Shown piece by piece: positions 25,403 to 33,833 of a stretch of DNA of 64,000 nt. A program made the translations under genes and the position numbers. How positions within the stretch are numbered: position 1 is the first letter of the stretch; every line of letters begins with the position of its first letter. The notes under the pieces were generated by a model. The model worked only from the letters and a program-made list of their open reading frames with translations. It was not told the origin of the DNA and did no database searches. Source of the DNA: Nocardia albiluteola (GTDB taxonomy: Bacteria; Actinomycetota; Actinomycetes; Mycobacteriales; Mycobacteriaceae); the NCBI RefSeq assembly GCF_018860155.1, contig NZ_JAHKNI010000007.1:124001-188000 (forward strand), in the 5' to 3' direction.

Positions 25403-25427
25403 GCCGGGCCGATCGGATGGGCCCGGC
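25403..25427. terminator. hairpin between convergent phzF-like and fabH-like genes
   Basis: GCCGGGCC (25403-25410) pairs with GGCCCGGC (25420-25427) across a nine-base loop, starting at the base after... the last stop base region of the PhzF gene and ending 13 bases before the fabH stop. It can serve both strands. Confidence 0.6.
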
Positions 25428-25439
25428 CCGCCGGCGCGG

Positions 25440-26486
25440 TCAGTCCTGCGGCCCGATGGCCGGGAGCGTCACCACCTGGCCCGCGTAGGCCAGGCCCGCA
25501 CCGAAGCCGAGCAGCAGGGTGGTGTCGCCGGGTTTCGCGGCGCCCGACCGCAGGAGCTGCTCCATGGCCATCGGGATGGAGGCGGCGCTGGTGTTGCCCG
25601 TCTCGACGATATCGCGGGCGACGGCGACGGATTCCGGCATGTGCAGCGCCTTGACCAGCGCGTCGGTGATGCGGCTGTTGGCCTGGTGCGGGACGAAGGC
25701 ATCCAGGTCCTCGACGGTGACCCCGGCCTGGTTCAGCGCGTCGCGGCACGCCTTCTCCAGAAAGGTGACGGCCCAGCGGAATACGGCTGTTCCATTCATT
25801 CTGATGTAGGGCCGCTCGGAGGTGCCGCCGCTCGCCTCGGCCGCCGCAACCTCGGCGAAGTACTGCTGAAAGTCCTTGTCCTGCTTGATCGCCGCGGTCT
25901 GGCTGCCGTCCGAACCCCACGCGACCGGGCCGATGCCCTCGGTCTCCGACGGGCCGACGACCACCGCGCCCGCGCCGTCGGCGAAGATGAACGCGCACGT
26001 GCGGTCGGTCGGATCGAGCAGATCCGACAGGCGCTCGACCCCGATCACCAGCACATGGCGAGCCTGACCCGCGCGCACCAGGTTCGCCGCATTGGCCAGG
26101 GCGTAGCAGAAGCCCGCGCAGCCGGCCGAGATGTCGAACGCGGCGGTGTCGTGCATGCCGAGCTCGGTCGCCACGACCGCACCCGCCGAGGGACCCAGCA
26201 CCATCTGCGACGAGGTGGCCAGGACCACCGCGTCGACCTGCTTGGCGGTCAGATTCGCCGCCGCCAGCGCGCGGCGCGCGGCGATGGTGCTCATGGACAC
26301 GATGGTCTCGTCGGGCTCGGCCCAGCGGCGCTCGGCGATGCCCGAGCGGGTGCGGATCCACTCGTCGGACGAGTCGATCCGGTCGACGATCTCCGCATTG
26401 GGGACGATCCGGCGGGGCCGGTACGCGCCGATACCGAGGGCAGCGGCATGGGCGACGGGGGCGGCGGTGGCGATCTGCGCGGGCAT
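25440..26486 (-). CDS. 3-oxoacyl-ACP synthase III (FabH-like)
   Basis: A 348-aa thiolase-fold enzyme; ATG 26486 with GAAGGACC upstream. The catalytic triad is visible: Cys in DISAGCAGFCYALA, His in VPHQANSRI, Asn in ETGNTSAASIP. RTRSGIAERRWA is the usual N-terminal block. FabH starts chains by condensing an acyl-CoA with malonyl-ACP. Here it is divergent from a TetR gene and not in a fas or mab operon, so it may serve a special lipid rather than general synthesis. Two palindromes upstream suggest repression by the TetR protein. Confidence 0.9.
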   Translation of the reverse strand: MPAQIATAAPVAHAAALGIGAYRPRRIVPNAEIVDRIDSSDEWIRTRSGIAERRWAEPDETIVSMSTIAARRALAAANLTAKQVDAVVLATSSQMVLGPSAGAVVATELGMHDTAAFDISAGCAGFCYALANAANLVRAGQARHVLVIGVERLSDLLDPTDRTCAFIFADGAGAVVVGPSETEGIGPVAWGSDGSQTAAIKQDKDFQQYFAEVAAAEASGGTSERPYIRMNGTAVFRWAVTFLEKACRDALNQAGVTVEDLDAFVPHQANSRITDALVKALHMPESVAVARDIVETGNTSAASIPMAMEQLLRSGAAKPGDTTLLLGFGAGLAYAGQVVTLPAIGPQD

Positions 26487-26505
26487 GCGGGTCCTTCGTT
26501 CCTCG

Positions 26506-26555
26506 TGAACCAATCGGTTCACAGGATTAACGTTTAACATGAACCGATCGGTTCA
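26506..26555. promoter_or_regulatory. two palindromic operators between fabH-like and tetR genes
   Basis: TGAACCGATCGGTTCA at 26540-26555 is a perfect 16-bp palindrome, and TGAACCAATCGGTTCA at 26506-26521 differs at one base. Their centres are 34 bp apart, about three helical turns, and they fill the promoter space of the divergent pair. They are the expected binding sites of the adjacent TetR regulator. Confidence 0.8.
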
Positions 26556-26603
26556 AGCAAGAGTCGAATCGGTGACGGGTCAGGGCATCAGGAGGAGTAC
26601 CCC

Positions 26604-27185
26604 ATGGCAGCGGGACCGCGCGCACGGTTGATCGCCAGCACCATCACCACGGTGCAGGAGCACGGTGTGCACGCGGCGGGCCTGAGTGAGCTGCTCAAAC
26701 GCAGTAATGCCTCACGCAATTCGCTCTATCAGCACTTTCCGTCCGGAAAGGGGGAGTTGGTGGAGACCGCGGCCAGGATCGTCGCCCGGGTCGTGTACTC
26801 GCATATCGCGAGGATGTCCGACGCGCTGGCGGGCGCGCCGACGGTCGAGCGCTGGCTCGAGGAGTTCCTGGCCTTCTGGCGCGCCCCGCTCGAATCCAGC
26901 GACTACCGCGAGGGGTCGTTCATGATGGCCGCCGCGCTGGACGAGATGAATCCGACGGTGCAGTCCACCGCGGGCCAGGCCTTCGCCGAGTGGACCGCGA
27001 GGCTCGCGGACGGCATGGTCGCCGCGGGGCTGGACCAGCGCACCGCGTGTTCGGTCGCGGGGCTGCTGCTGTCGGTGGTGGAGGGCGCGATCGTGCAGAG
27101 CCGCGCGCTGAAATCCCTGCACCCGTTCGACGACGCGCGCGCCCAGTTGACGGTGCTACTGCGGCACTACCTGCCGCAACGCTGA
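26604..27185 (+). CDS. TetR-family regulator of the divergent FabH gene
   Basis: A 193-aa protein with AGGAGGAG before ATG 26604. Residues about 5-50 are the TetR HTH (LIASTITTVQEHGVHAAGLSELLKRSNASRNSLYQHFPSGKGELV), close to the LmrA/YxaF subgroup. The C-terminal ligand domain includes SSDYREGSFMMAAALDE. It most likely binds the two GAACCGATCGGTTC-type sites upstream and controls fabH and itself; the inducer is unknown but may be an acyl-CoA or a drug-like molecule. Confidence 0.88.
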   Translation: MAAGPRARLIASTITTVQEHGVHAAGLSELLKRSNASRNSLYQHFPSGKGELVETAARIVARVVYSHIARMSDALAGAPTVERWLEEFLAFWRAPLESSDYREGSFMMAAALDEMNPTVQSTAGQAFAEWTARLADGMVAAGLDQRTACSVAGLLLSVVEGAIVQSRALKSLHPFDDARAQLTVLLRHYLPQR

Positions 27186-27487
27186 CGCGGGCACGGGGCT
27201 CGCCGTGCGCGTGGCCGCGCCGCGCCGGTCGGTCGCACCCGGCCCCGGACGGCCGGACTTCGCGATCAGGCCGTCGCGCCCTCGTATGGCGTAACCGCCG
27301 CGTCCCGACATTACTGCAACCTCACGGTGCCGGTCCATGGTCTGTGAGGGCCGGAGGCACGCGGGTCCGGCCGAAAATTGCGCGCCGCGCGTCGCCCGGC
27401 TGTCGTAGCGTTTGGCGTGGGCGCCGCGTCGGCGTCCGAGCCCGGCCGCGTCCTGGGACGATGCGGCAGCACAGCGGAGGACATGGG
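27186..27487. other. intergenic, nothing recognised
   Basis: This 302-base stretch after the TetR gene has only GC-rich sequence with short symmetrical runs and no frame with a ribosome site or coding pattern that I trust. The promoter of the downstream gene presumably lies in its last 60 bases. Confidence 0.4.
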
Positions 27488-28132
27488 ATGAAGATCGGCA
27501 CGATCGGTGCGGGACGTATGGTCGAGGCGCTCGGCGGGCGCTGGGTGCGCGCCGGGCACGAGGTGATGATCGGCGCGCGAAATCCGCAGAGCGCGAAGGA
27601 GGTTGCCGATCGCATCGGTGCGGCCGGCAGCGGAAGCCTGTCCGAGGCTGCGGAATTCGGGGACGTCGTGCTGTTCGGCGTGAAGAAGGACGCCGTGGAG
27701 TCCGCGCTGGAGGCGGCGGGCGCGCGCGAGGGCAGCCTGTCCGGCAAGGTCGTCATCGACTGCGGCAACGCCGTGAACACCGCGGATTTCTCCCTGATGA
27801 CCTGGGAGGGAAAGTCTTTCGCCGAGCATGCCGAGGCGATCGCGACCGGCAGCCGCGTCGTCAAGGCGTTCAATCTCGCTGCCTACACCGTCTGGGAGCT
27901 GGATCCGGTCAGCTACGACGGACGCCCGCTGGCCGTGCCGTTCTGCGGGGAGGACGCGGCGAAGAAGCTGGTGGAGCCGCTGATCACCGATCTGGGCGCC
28001 AGCGCCCTGGACATCGGTGACCTGCGCCAGGCCCGCCACCTCGAGGCGATGGGCGTGGTCATCGTCAAGATGCTGTTCACGGGCCACGGGCTCAACAGCG
28101 TGTTCCAGTTCATCGAGGCGGCGCCGGCGTAG
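27488..28132 (+). CDS. NADPH-dependent F420 reductase-like dinucleotide-binding protein
   Basis: A 214-aa protein starting MKIGTIGAGRMVEALGGRW with GGAGGACATGGG upstream. The Rossmann motif G-x-G-x2 is at residues 7-11, followed by the NADPH-specifying MIGARNPQSAKE. The fold is that of the F420_oxidored/NADP oxidoreductase family (VVIDCGNAVN; VKAFNLAAYTVW; MLFTGHGLNSVFQF). Members reduce F420 or act on other substrates. F420 is common in this genus, but nothing nearby fixes the substrate. Confidence 0.8.
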   Translation: MKIGTIGAGRMVEALGGRWVRAGHEVMIGARNPQSAKEVADRIGAAGSGSLSEAAEFGDVVLFGVKKDAVESALEAAGAREGSLSGKVVIDCGNAVNTADFSLMTWEGKSFAEHAEAIATGSRVVKAFNLAAYTVWELDPVSYDGRPLAVPFCGEDAAKKLVEPLITDLGASALDIGDLRQARHLEAMGVVIVKMLFTGHGLNSVFQFIEAAPA

Positions 28133-28239
28133 GGGCAATATCCGGGACATTTCCGGGGCGGCTCAGGGTGGTGCGGGGCGCACGAGCTTGCAAGAGTGGA
28201 ATGGACAGCGAAAACGCGAGGTGAAGGGAGCGCGGGGCA

Positions 28240-28638
28240 GTGTCCATTCAGTTCAATCACACCATTGTCGCCAGCCACGACAGCCACAAGTCCGCCGAGT
28301 TCTGGGCGGAGATTCTCGGTCTGGAGGTCGGGGCGGAGGCCGGACGGTTCGTCCCGGTCACGGTGGCGAACGGGGTCACCTTCGACTTCGCCGATGTCCC
28401 ACCGGACGTCACCGACATCCAGCGGGCGCACTACGCGTTCCTGGTGTCGGAGCAGGAGTTCGACGCGGGCCTGGCGAAGATCCGCGAGCGGAACCTGACC
28501 TACTGGGCTGATCCCCGCCAGCAGCACGAGAACGAGATCAACCACAACGACGGCGGTCGGGGCGTGTACTTCCTGGATCCCAGCGGACACGCCCTGGAGA
28601 TGCTGACCGTCCCGTACGGGGGCTGGCCCGCACAGTGA
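28240..28638 (+). CDS. VOC-superfamily (glyoxalase-like) protein
   Basis: A 132-aa protein starting at GTG 28240 with GAAGGGAG upstream. It has two beta-alpha-beta-beta-beta repeats: FNHTIVASHDSHKSAEFWAEILGLEV, then HYAFLVSEQEF and GVYFLDPSGHALEML. The His, His and Glu positions of a metal site are present. The family includes dioxygenases, glyoxalases and resistance proteins; this one is unassigned. It ends at a strong terminator shared with the convergent transporter gene. Confidence 0.8.
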   Translation: MSIQFNHTIVASHDSHKSAEFWAEILGLEVGAEAGRFVPVTVANGVTFDFADVPPDVTDIQRAHYAFLVSEQEFDAGLAKIRERNLTYWADPRQQHENEINHNDGGRGVYFLDPSGHALEMLTVPYGGWPAQ

Positions 28639-28649
28639 TTCGGCACATC

Positions 28650-28690
28650 GGGCCGCACCCCCGTCATCGGCGGTGCGGCCCAGTGCTTTT
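28650..28690 (+). terminator. strong hairpin terminator between convergent genes
   Basis: GGGCCGCACC (28650-28659) and GGTGCGGCCC (28672-28681) form a 10-bp stem with a 12-base loop, followed by AGTGCTTTT on the plus strand. It ends the VOC gene and lies at the 3' end of the transporter gene. Confidence 0.8.
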
Positions 28691-29955
28691 CAGCTCGCGG
28701 CGGCCACGAGTCCGAGGATGCCCGGCACGATCAGCGACAACGACACCGACAGCACGAAGAGCCTGCGGAACAGCGTGTTCTGTTGTTCCCGAGCGCTGTT
28801 GGCGATGATCAGCGTGCCCGCGACGTGCACCGGGTTCATCACGGTCAGCGCGGCAGGGACGCAGACCGCGCACACGATGAGGAACAGCTGCCCGGATCCG
28901 AGGAAGGCCGTGAACACCAGCGGCATCATCAGATTCAGCACGCCGAGGGTGGAGCTTTCGATATTGCACAGCAGTGCGGTCATGTAGGCGACGACGAGGA
29001 TGAGTGCGACGCCGGTGCCCAGATGGTGCAGCAGGCCCTCGATCGATTTCATCGTGCCGATGTTCTGCATGAGCCCGAGATAGGTCAGCAGCCCGGTCAG
29101 GAGCAGGATGCTCGACCACGGTACGCGGTCCAGGATCGCGCGCTCCGGCGGCCGGAATGCGATCTGCAGCAGGGCAACCAGCGCCATCGCGGTGAGGCCG
29201 ACATCCCACTTCGCGAACAGCACGAGCGCCAGGAACACCGGCAGCGCCAGCCCGGAACACCACAGGTATGCCTTCGACACCGCGGGTGCCTCGCCTTCGG
29301 GGGCATGCTCCGGTGTGGTCACCGCGGGAGCCGGGGTCACCGGCGCCGCGCCGCGCCGCTGCCGGAGCCTGTCCAGCAGCTGCAGCGCGAGCACCACGAG
29401 GGCCGCGACGAGCACCGAGACTGCCCACAGGCCCCAGGTCGAATAGTGGACGTGCAGTCGCTTCGCCGCGGTCAGCACGCTGGCGCCGGTCGGGTTGAGC
29501 GGGGACAGTCCCGCGGAATTCGCGCCGATCACCACTGCCAGCTCCGACACGTAGAAGGAACTGCGGTACCGCACGCCGAAGTGCGCGACCACCGGCACGA
29601 GGAAGGCGATCGGCGCGGTGGAGAACGCACCGGCCGAGGACAGCGCTGCGGCCAGCACGAAGCCCACCCACGGCACGAGCAGCTGCCGGTCGCCGACCGT
29701 GGCGTAGACCTTCTCCACCACGGCGCTGAGCGCGCCGCTGCGCTCCACGTGCGCGAAAAGCAGTGAGACGCCGGCGATCAGCACGAGCAGGTCGCCGGGG
29801 AAGGACGCGTACATCTTGGCGGCCGTCACATGGGACAGGACGAGGATCGGCAGCGCGGCCGCGAGGGCGAGAACACCGATGTTCATCCGGCGCCAGACGG
29901 CCACCACCAGCACGACCACCAGCAGGGCGAGGGACAGCCCCTGGGTCATAGTCAC
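28690..29955 (-). CDS. MatC-like dicarboxylate transporter
   Basis: A 421-aa protein with about 12 membrane helices. The start is set at GTG 29955 because AAGGAG lies seven bases before it; the ATG two codons later is too far from that site. The N-terminal half matches the MatC_N dicarboxylate carrier domain (FPGDLLVLIAGVSLLFAHVERSG; ANSAGLSPLNPTGASVL), and the second half repeats it (NIESSTLGVLNLMMPLVF; MNPVHVAGTLIIANS). A loop of about 50 residues with Pro/Ala-rich sequence separates the halves. Relatives import malonate, malate or similar acids. It is divergent from a DcuS/DcuR-type pair that most likely controls it. Confidence 0.85.
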   Translation of the reverse strand: MTMTQGLSLALLVVVLVVAVWRRMNIGVLALAAALPILVLSHVTAAKMYASFPGDLLVLIAGVSLLFAHVERSGALSAVVEKVYATVGDRQLLVPWVGFVLAAALSSAGAFSTAPIAFLVPVVAHFGVRYRSSFYVSELAVVIGANSAGLSPLNPTGASVLTAAKRLHVHYSTWGLWAVSVLVAALVVLALQLLDRLRQRRGAAPVTPAPAVTTPEHAPEGEAPAVSKAYLWCSGLALPVFLALVLFAKWDVGLTAMALVALLQIAFRPPERAILDRVPWSSILLLTGLLTYLGLMQNIGTMKSIEGLLHHLGTGVALILVVAYMTALLCNIESSTLGVLNLMMPLVFTAFLGSGQLFLIVCAVCVPAALTVMNPVHVAGTLIIANSAREQQNTLFRRLFVLSVSLSLIVPGILGLVAAAS

Positions 29956-30343
29956 TGAACAACTCCTTGAAACAACCACCGAGCGGAACACATGCCCGGC
30001 GATGACTTGCTTTGTTACTGACAGACGTTCGAACCATTCGGTGGGCTGCTCGTGATCGGCTCCTGAACCTGATGGCCGTACGTCGGTGTGCGGCCGCGTT
30101 GCGACAGTAGGTGGTTCGGATCACAGTGCGCGCGGTTGTGCGCACAACCCGCGCAACCTGCAATTCCCGCGTTCTGTGCATTGTGTGCAGGGGTGGTCGT
30201 TCCCGCGACGCCCGGCCGGTCCTTCCCGGTGTCGAGCGCCGACCCGACTCCGGTCTCTTCGCATATCGCTACCGGTGAGCGAATGGGCTGTCCGAACGGC
30301 GCTCTTGTGCTCATTCTGCTCAGCTGTGGTAGAACGGACGGCG
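29956..30343. promoter_or_regulatory. divergent control region with a 16-bp palindrome
   Basis: The 388-base gap between the transporter and the sensor kinase contains the perfect palindrome GGTTGTGCGCACAACC at 30134-30149. A looser repeat, CTGTGCA-TTG-TGTGCAG, follows near 30174-30190. Both are candidate binding sites of the response regulator. TAGAAC stands eight bases before the kinase ATG. Confidence 0.65.
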
Positions 30344-32143
30344 ATGTACGTGTTTGGCCGCGGTGTGCGGATGCGAACACAGATCGTGTTACTGCAGGTA
30401 CTGCTGGTTGCGCTGGCGCTGGGTATCGCGTTCGGCGTGTTCGCGTATGTGAGTGAGCAGCGCGTGTCCGAGGAGTACGGGCAGCGGGCGCTGGCGATCG
30501 CGCGCACCGTCGCGGCGGATCCAGAGGTGCGTGAAGATGTCGCGCGCTACTCATTGGCTAATTTGCCGACGGGCTCGGAATCGGATCAGGAGCTGGCAAA
30601 GGGGCGGCTGCAGACGCTCGCCGAGGATGCCCGGGCGCGCAACGACGCACTGTACGTGGTCCTCACCGATTCCCACGGAATCCGCCTGGCGCACCCGCAG
30701 CTCGACCGGCTGGGGGAGATGGTCAGCACCGACCCCTCCGCGGCGCTGCACGGTGCGGAGGTGGTGATCCGGCAGCGGGGCACCCTCGGCGAATCAGTCC
30801 GCGCGAAAGTTCCTGTGCGACAACCGAATAGCACCGGCGTCGTGGGGGAGGTGAGCGTGGGCATCTCGACCGCGGCGGTGCACGACCAGCTGCTGCGGGA
30901 TCTGCGGCGGGCCGGGCTACTGGCCGGATTCGCGCTGCTGGCGGGCGTGCTGGGCGCGCTGGCGCTGGCCCGCCGCTGGCACGGGCTGACCCTGGGCCTG
31001 CAGCCGCCGGAGCTGGCCGAGCTGGTCCGCGAGCAGGCCGCGGTGCTGCACGGCATCGGCGAGGGCGTCGTCGCCGTCGACACCCGATGGCGCGCAACGG
31101 TTGTCAACGACGAGGCGCGTCGGCTGCTGGGGATCGAGGGCGCTGCCGGGACGAGCCTGGACGAGCTCGGCCTGACCCCGCGGATCACCGAGGTGTTCCG
31201 TGCCGCCACGGCCCGGCCGGTCGCGGCCGCGGTCGGGGATCGCCTGCTGGTCGTCACCGCGCGCACGGTCAGCCGCGAGGGACGCGAGCTGGGTGCGGTG
31301 CTCAGCGTGCGCGACCGAACCGACGTCGAATCGCTGACCCGCCAGCTCGATGCGGTGCAATCCATGAGCACGGTGCTGCGGGCCCAGCGTCACGAATTCG
31401 CCAATCGCCTGCATCTGCTCAGCGGCCTGCTGCACGGGGGTCGCGCGGAGGAGGCGTCGCAGTACATCGACGAGCTGCTCGGCTCGGGCCCGCTCGGCGC
31501 GGCCCTGCCCGGCATGGACACCCTGCGCGACCCCTACCTGCAGGCATTCCTGGCCGCCAAGGCCGCGCACGCCCGCGAGAGCGGCGTGGAACTGCGCCTG
31601 GGCCCCAATACCTGGGTGGACGCGAATCTCGTTGTGCCCGTGGACGTGACGACGGTGCTTGGCAATCTGCTGGACAACGCCATCGAGGCGGCGCGAACTG
31701 GCGCGGGGACGTCCGTGCACGCCGACCCGCCGGATGCCGCGGGGAACGACGGGCCGTCGGCGGCGGTCGCGGCGCGGGACACCGGGCGGCGACCCGGCGG
31801 GCGCGAGTTCCGCGACGCGGCGACCGCGACCGTCGATCAGGGATTACCGCTGGTCGAGGTCGAACTCGTGCAGGAGGGTTCGACGCTGCACATCGCGGTC
31901 GCCGACAGCGGCGCGGGAGTCGCCGCCGAGCTGGCGGAATCGATCTTCGCCGAAGGGGTTTCGACCCGTCCGGACGGCGGAGCACCCGGCGGGCGCGGGG
32001 TCGGCCTGGCGCTGTCGCGGCAGGTGGCCCGGGCCCTGGGCGGGGATGTGGTGCTGGCGAATCGCGGCGGGGGTGAATCGGACCTGCCCGGTGCGGAATT
32101 CATTGCCCGGTTGCCCGGGGTGCTGGTGGAAGGAGCGACATGA
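30344..32143 (+). CDS. DcuS/CitA-type sensor histidine kinase
   Basis: A 599-aa membrane kinase. Helix 1 (about 12-35) and helix 2 (about 188-206) enclose a Cache-type periplasmic sensor (EEYGQRALAIARTVAADPEVR; VSVGIST). A PAS domain follows (about 225-340, LHGIGEGVVAVDTRWR). The kinase core has the His of the CitA/DcuS type in QRHEFANRLHLLSGLL (about 348), N box LLDNAIEAA and a HATPase with GRGVGLALSR. About 45 residues of Ala/Gly-rich sequence interrupt the ATPase after the N box. The family senses citrate or C4-dicarboxylates. It is coupled to the response regulator by ATGA, and the likely target is the divergent transporter. Confidence 0.9.
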   Translation: MYVFGRGVRMRTQIVLLQVLLVALALGIAFGVFAYVSEQRVSEEYGQRALAIARTVAADPEVREDVARYSLANLPTGSESDQELAKGRLQTLAEDARARNDALYVVLTDSHGIRLAHPQLDRLGEMVSTDPSAALHGAEVVIRQRGTLGESVRAKVPVRQPNSTGVVGEVSVGISTAAVHDQLLRDLRRAGLLAGFALLAGVLGALALARRWHGLTLGLQPPELAELVREQAAVLHGIGEGVVAVDTRWRATVVNDEARRLLGIEGAAGTSLDELGLTPRITEVFRAATARPVAAAVGDRLLVVTARTVSREGRELGAVLSVRDRTDVESLTRQLDAVQSMSTVLRAQRHEFANRLHLLSGLLHGGRAEEASQYIDELLGSGPLGAALPGMDTLRDPYLQAFLAAKAAHARESGVELRLGPNTWVDANLVVPVDVTTVLGNLLDNAIEAARTGAGTSVHADPPDAAGNDGPSAAVAARDTGRRPGGREFRDAATATVDQGLPLVEVELVQEGSTLHIAVADSGAGVAAELAESIFAEGVSTRPDGGAPGGRGVGLALSRQVARALGGDVVLANRGGGESDLPGAEFIARLPGVLVEGAT

Positions 32144-32859
32144 TCCCATCCGATCTGAGGGTGCTCGTGGTCGACGACGATTTCCGGGTGGCGAACCTGC
32201 ATGCCGGAATCGTCTCGGCGCTACCGGGTTTCACCGTCGGGGCGACCGTGCACACGCTGGCCGCGGCTCGGTCCGCACTCGCCGCCGACGATTGGAGCGG
32301 TGGGGCGGGGGTAGGCGGCGCCGCCGCATTCGATCTGGCGCTGATCGATGTCTACCTGCCCGACGGCTCCGGGGTCGATCTGGTGCGCGAGATCCGCTGC
32401 GACGCCATGATGCTCACGGCGGCGACGGAGGCGGAGACGGTGCGCGCGGCGTTGTCCGCGGGCGCGCTCGCCTACCTGGTCAAGCCGTTCGATCATGCCG
32501 CCCTGGCGGCCCGGCTGGCCGGTTACGCCCGATATCGCCGCCTGCTGTCCGCGCCGGTCGTCACGCCGCGCGACATCGACTCGGCGCTCGAGGCGCTGCG
32601 CCCCGCCGGCGTGGCGGGACCCGCGGCGGCATCGGGCTCGCCGACGAAAGATCTGGTGCTGCGGGCAGTCCGGGATTCTCCGGCGGCGCTGTCGGCGGCG
32701 GAGGTCTCCGCCGCCACCGGCGTCTCCCGCGCCACCGCCCAGCGCTACCTTGCCAACCTGGTGGCCGCGGGCGCGCTGCGCATGCAATTGCGGTACGGCA
32801 GTACGGGGCGCCCCGAGCAGGAGTACGCGGCCGTCGCCGGGACGAACTCGCGCACCTAG
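32140..32859 (+). CDS. DcuR/CitB-type response regulator
   Basis: A 239-aa protein overlapping the kinase by ATGA. The receiver domain has the acidic pocket VVDDD, the phospho-acceptor Asp70 (LIDVYLPDGSG), Thr in MLTAAT and Lys115 (LVKPFD). A linker with a Gly/Ala-rich stretch leads to a C-terminal winged helix (about 180-230, ALSAAEVSAATGVSRATAQRYLANLVAAG), as in DpiA/CitB/DcuR. It probably binds the palindrome at 30134 and activates the transporter gene. Confidence 0.9.
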   Translation: MIPSDLRVLVVDDDFRVANLHAGIVSALPGFTVGATVHTLAAARSALAADDWSGGAGVGGAAAFDLALIDVYLPDGSGVDLVREIRCDAMMLTAATEAETVRAALSAGALAYLVKPFDHAALAARLAGYARYRRLLSAPVVTPRDIDSALEALRPAGVAGPAAASGSPTKDLVLRAVRDSPAALSAAEVSAATGVSRATAQRYLANLVAAGALRMQLRYGSTGRPEQEYAAVAGTNSRT

Positions 32860-32872
32860 CGCGACGACCCGG

Positions 32873-33490
32873 TTACGGCGAGACGGCGACCCCGAGGCTC
32901 AGCGCGGCGACGAATTTCGGGCCGGGATGCTGATAAAAGGTGTCCAGGTCACGAATCTCGAATCCGGTGCGCTCGATCGTGCCGCGGATGTCGCGGTCGA
33001 GGTGGCAGCCGCCGAACAGGGTGCTCTGGACCGGATCCAGGCGGTGCTGCCAGGTCTGGACCTTCGCATCGGGGGCGAGGCCGTGCTCGACGAAATGCAC
33101 TGTGCCGCCTGGTATCAGGACCCGCCGCAGCTCCCGCAGCGCGGCATCGACATCCGGGATCGTGCACATGGTCCAGGTCGACAGCGCGGTATCGAAACTG
33201 TCGTCCTCGAACGGCAGCCGCTGCCCGTCGAGCCCGGCCCGCAGCACCGGTACGGTGGCCCGGGCCAGCCGCTTGCTCGCCAGCTTCCAGCCGAGATCGG
33301 CCGGTTCGACCGCGCTCACCGACTCCACCGCGTCGGGATAGAACGGCACATTGTGCCCCGACCCGAACCCGATCTCGACCACGCGCCCGTGCAGCCCCGC
33401 AGCGGTTCGCCGCCGGATCGGATCGTGGGCCGCCCGCCCACAAGCCACATTGATGATCCGAGGCAAGACCCGCTCGCTGTAGATACTCAC
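32873..33490 (-). CDS. class I SAM-dependent methyltransferase
   Basis: A 205-aa protein; the GTG at 33490 gives VSIYSERVLPRIINVACG, the N-terminus I recall for this group. SAM motif I is VVEIGFGSGHN, followed by SAVEPAD, FDTALSTWTMCTI and a VEHG motif. It resembles phospholipid or ubiquinone-type methyltransferases of about 205 residues. The GGAGGG before the start is very close to the GTG, so translation may be weak. It converges with the response regulator gene. Substrate unknown. Confidence 0.8.
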   Translation of the reverse strand: MSIYSERVLPRIINVACGRAAHDPIRRRTAAGLHGRVVEIGFGSGHNVPFYPDAVESVSAVEPADLGWKLASKRLARATVPVLRAGLDGQRLPFEDDSFDTALSTWTMCTIPDVDAALRELRRVLIPGGTVHFVEHGLAPDAKVQTWQHRLDPVQSTLFGGCHLDRDIRGTIERTGFEIRDLDTFYQHPGPKFVAALSLGVAVSP

Positions 33491-33833
33491 CCCTCCACTG
33501 TCCCAAGCCGCACGCCCGCGAACCACCCTGAGCCCACCCTGAACTTCCGCTCCGAGCACGCGAGTAGCACGCGTCGAGCACGACGGACTCGTGGCGCCGG
33601 TTGCTTCCTCGATAGTCGCGCACAGAGTGGATTCTCCTGGTCTGCGCACTCCGAACCGGCGTTCGTCCTTCGATAGTCCGATGCCGTGGAGATCGTGATC
33701 GACGACGCAGGGTGGCCGGACGATCGCCGAGGCGACCGGTTCCGCCCGTGATGCAGGCTCGCCGGGGGGCCGGGCGCTCGAAGAGCCATGCGGGTGAGGT
33801 CGCGCTCGGGTGCCTTCGTGCGATGCTGGGGCG
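33491..33833. other. intergenic between divergent methyltransferase and treZ
   Basis: This 343-base gap has short direct repeats CCACCCTGA (near 33525) and TCGATAGTC (near 33611 and 33669, about 58 bp apart), but no gene with a supported start. Promoters for both neighbours must lie here. Confidence 0.4.

Noticed and set aside
27156..27338. 60-codon minus-strand frame after the TetR gene
   Set aside because: No ribosome site, Arg/Gly-rich and overlapping the TetR 3' end; no sign of a protein domain.
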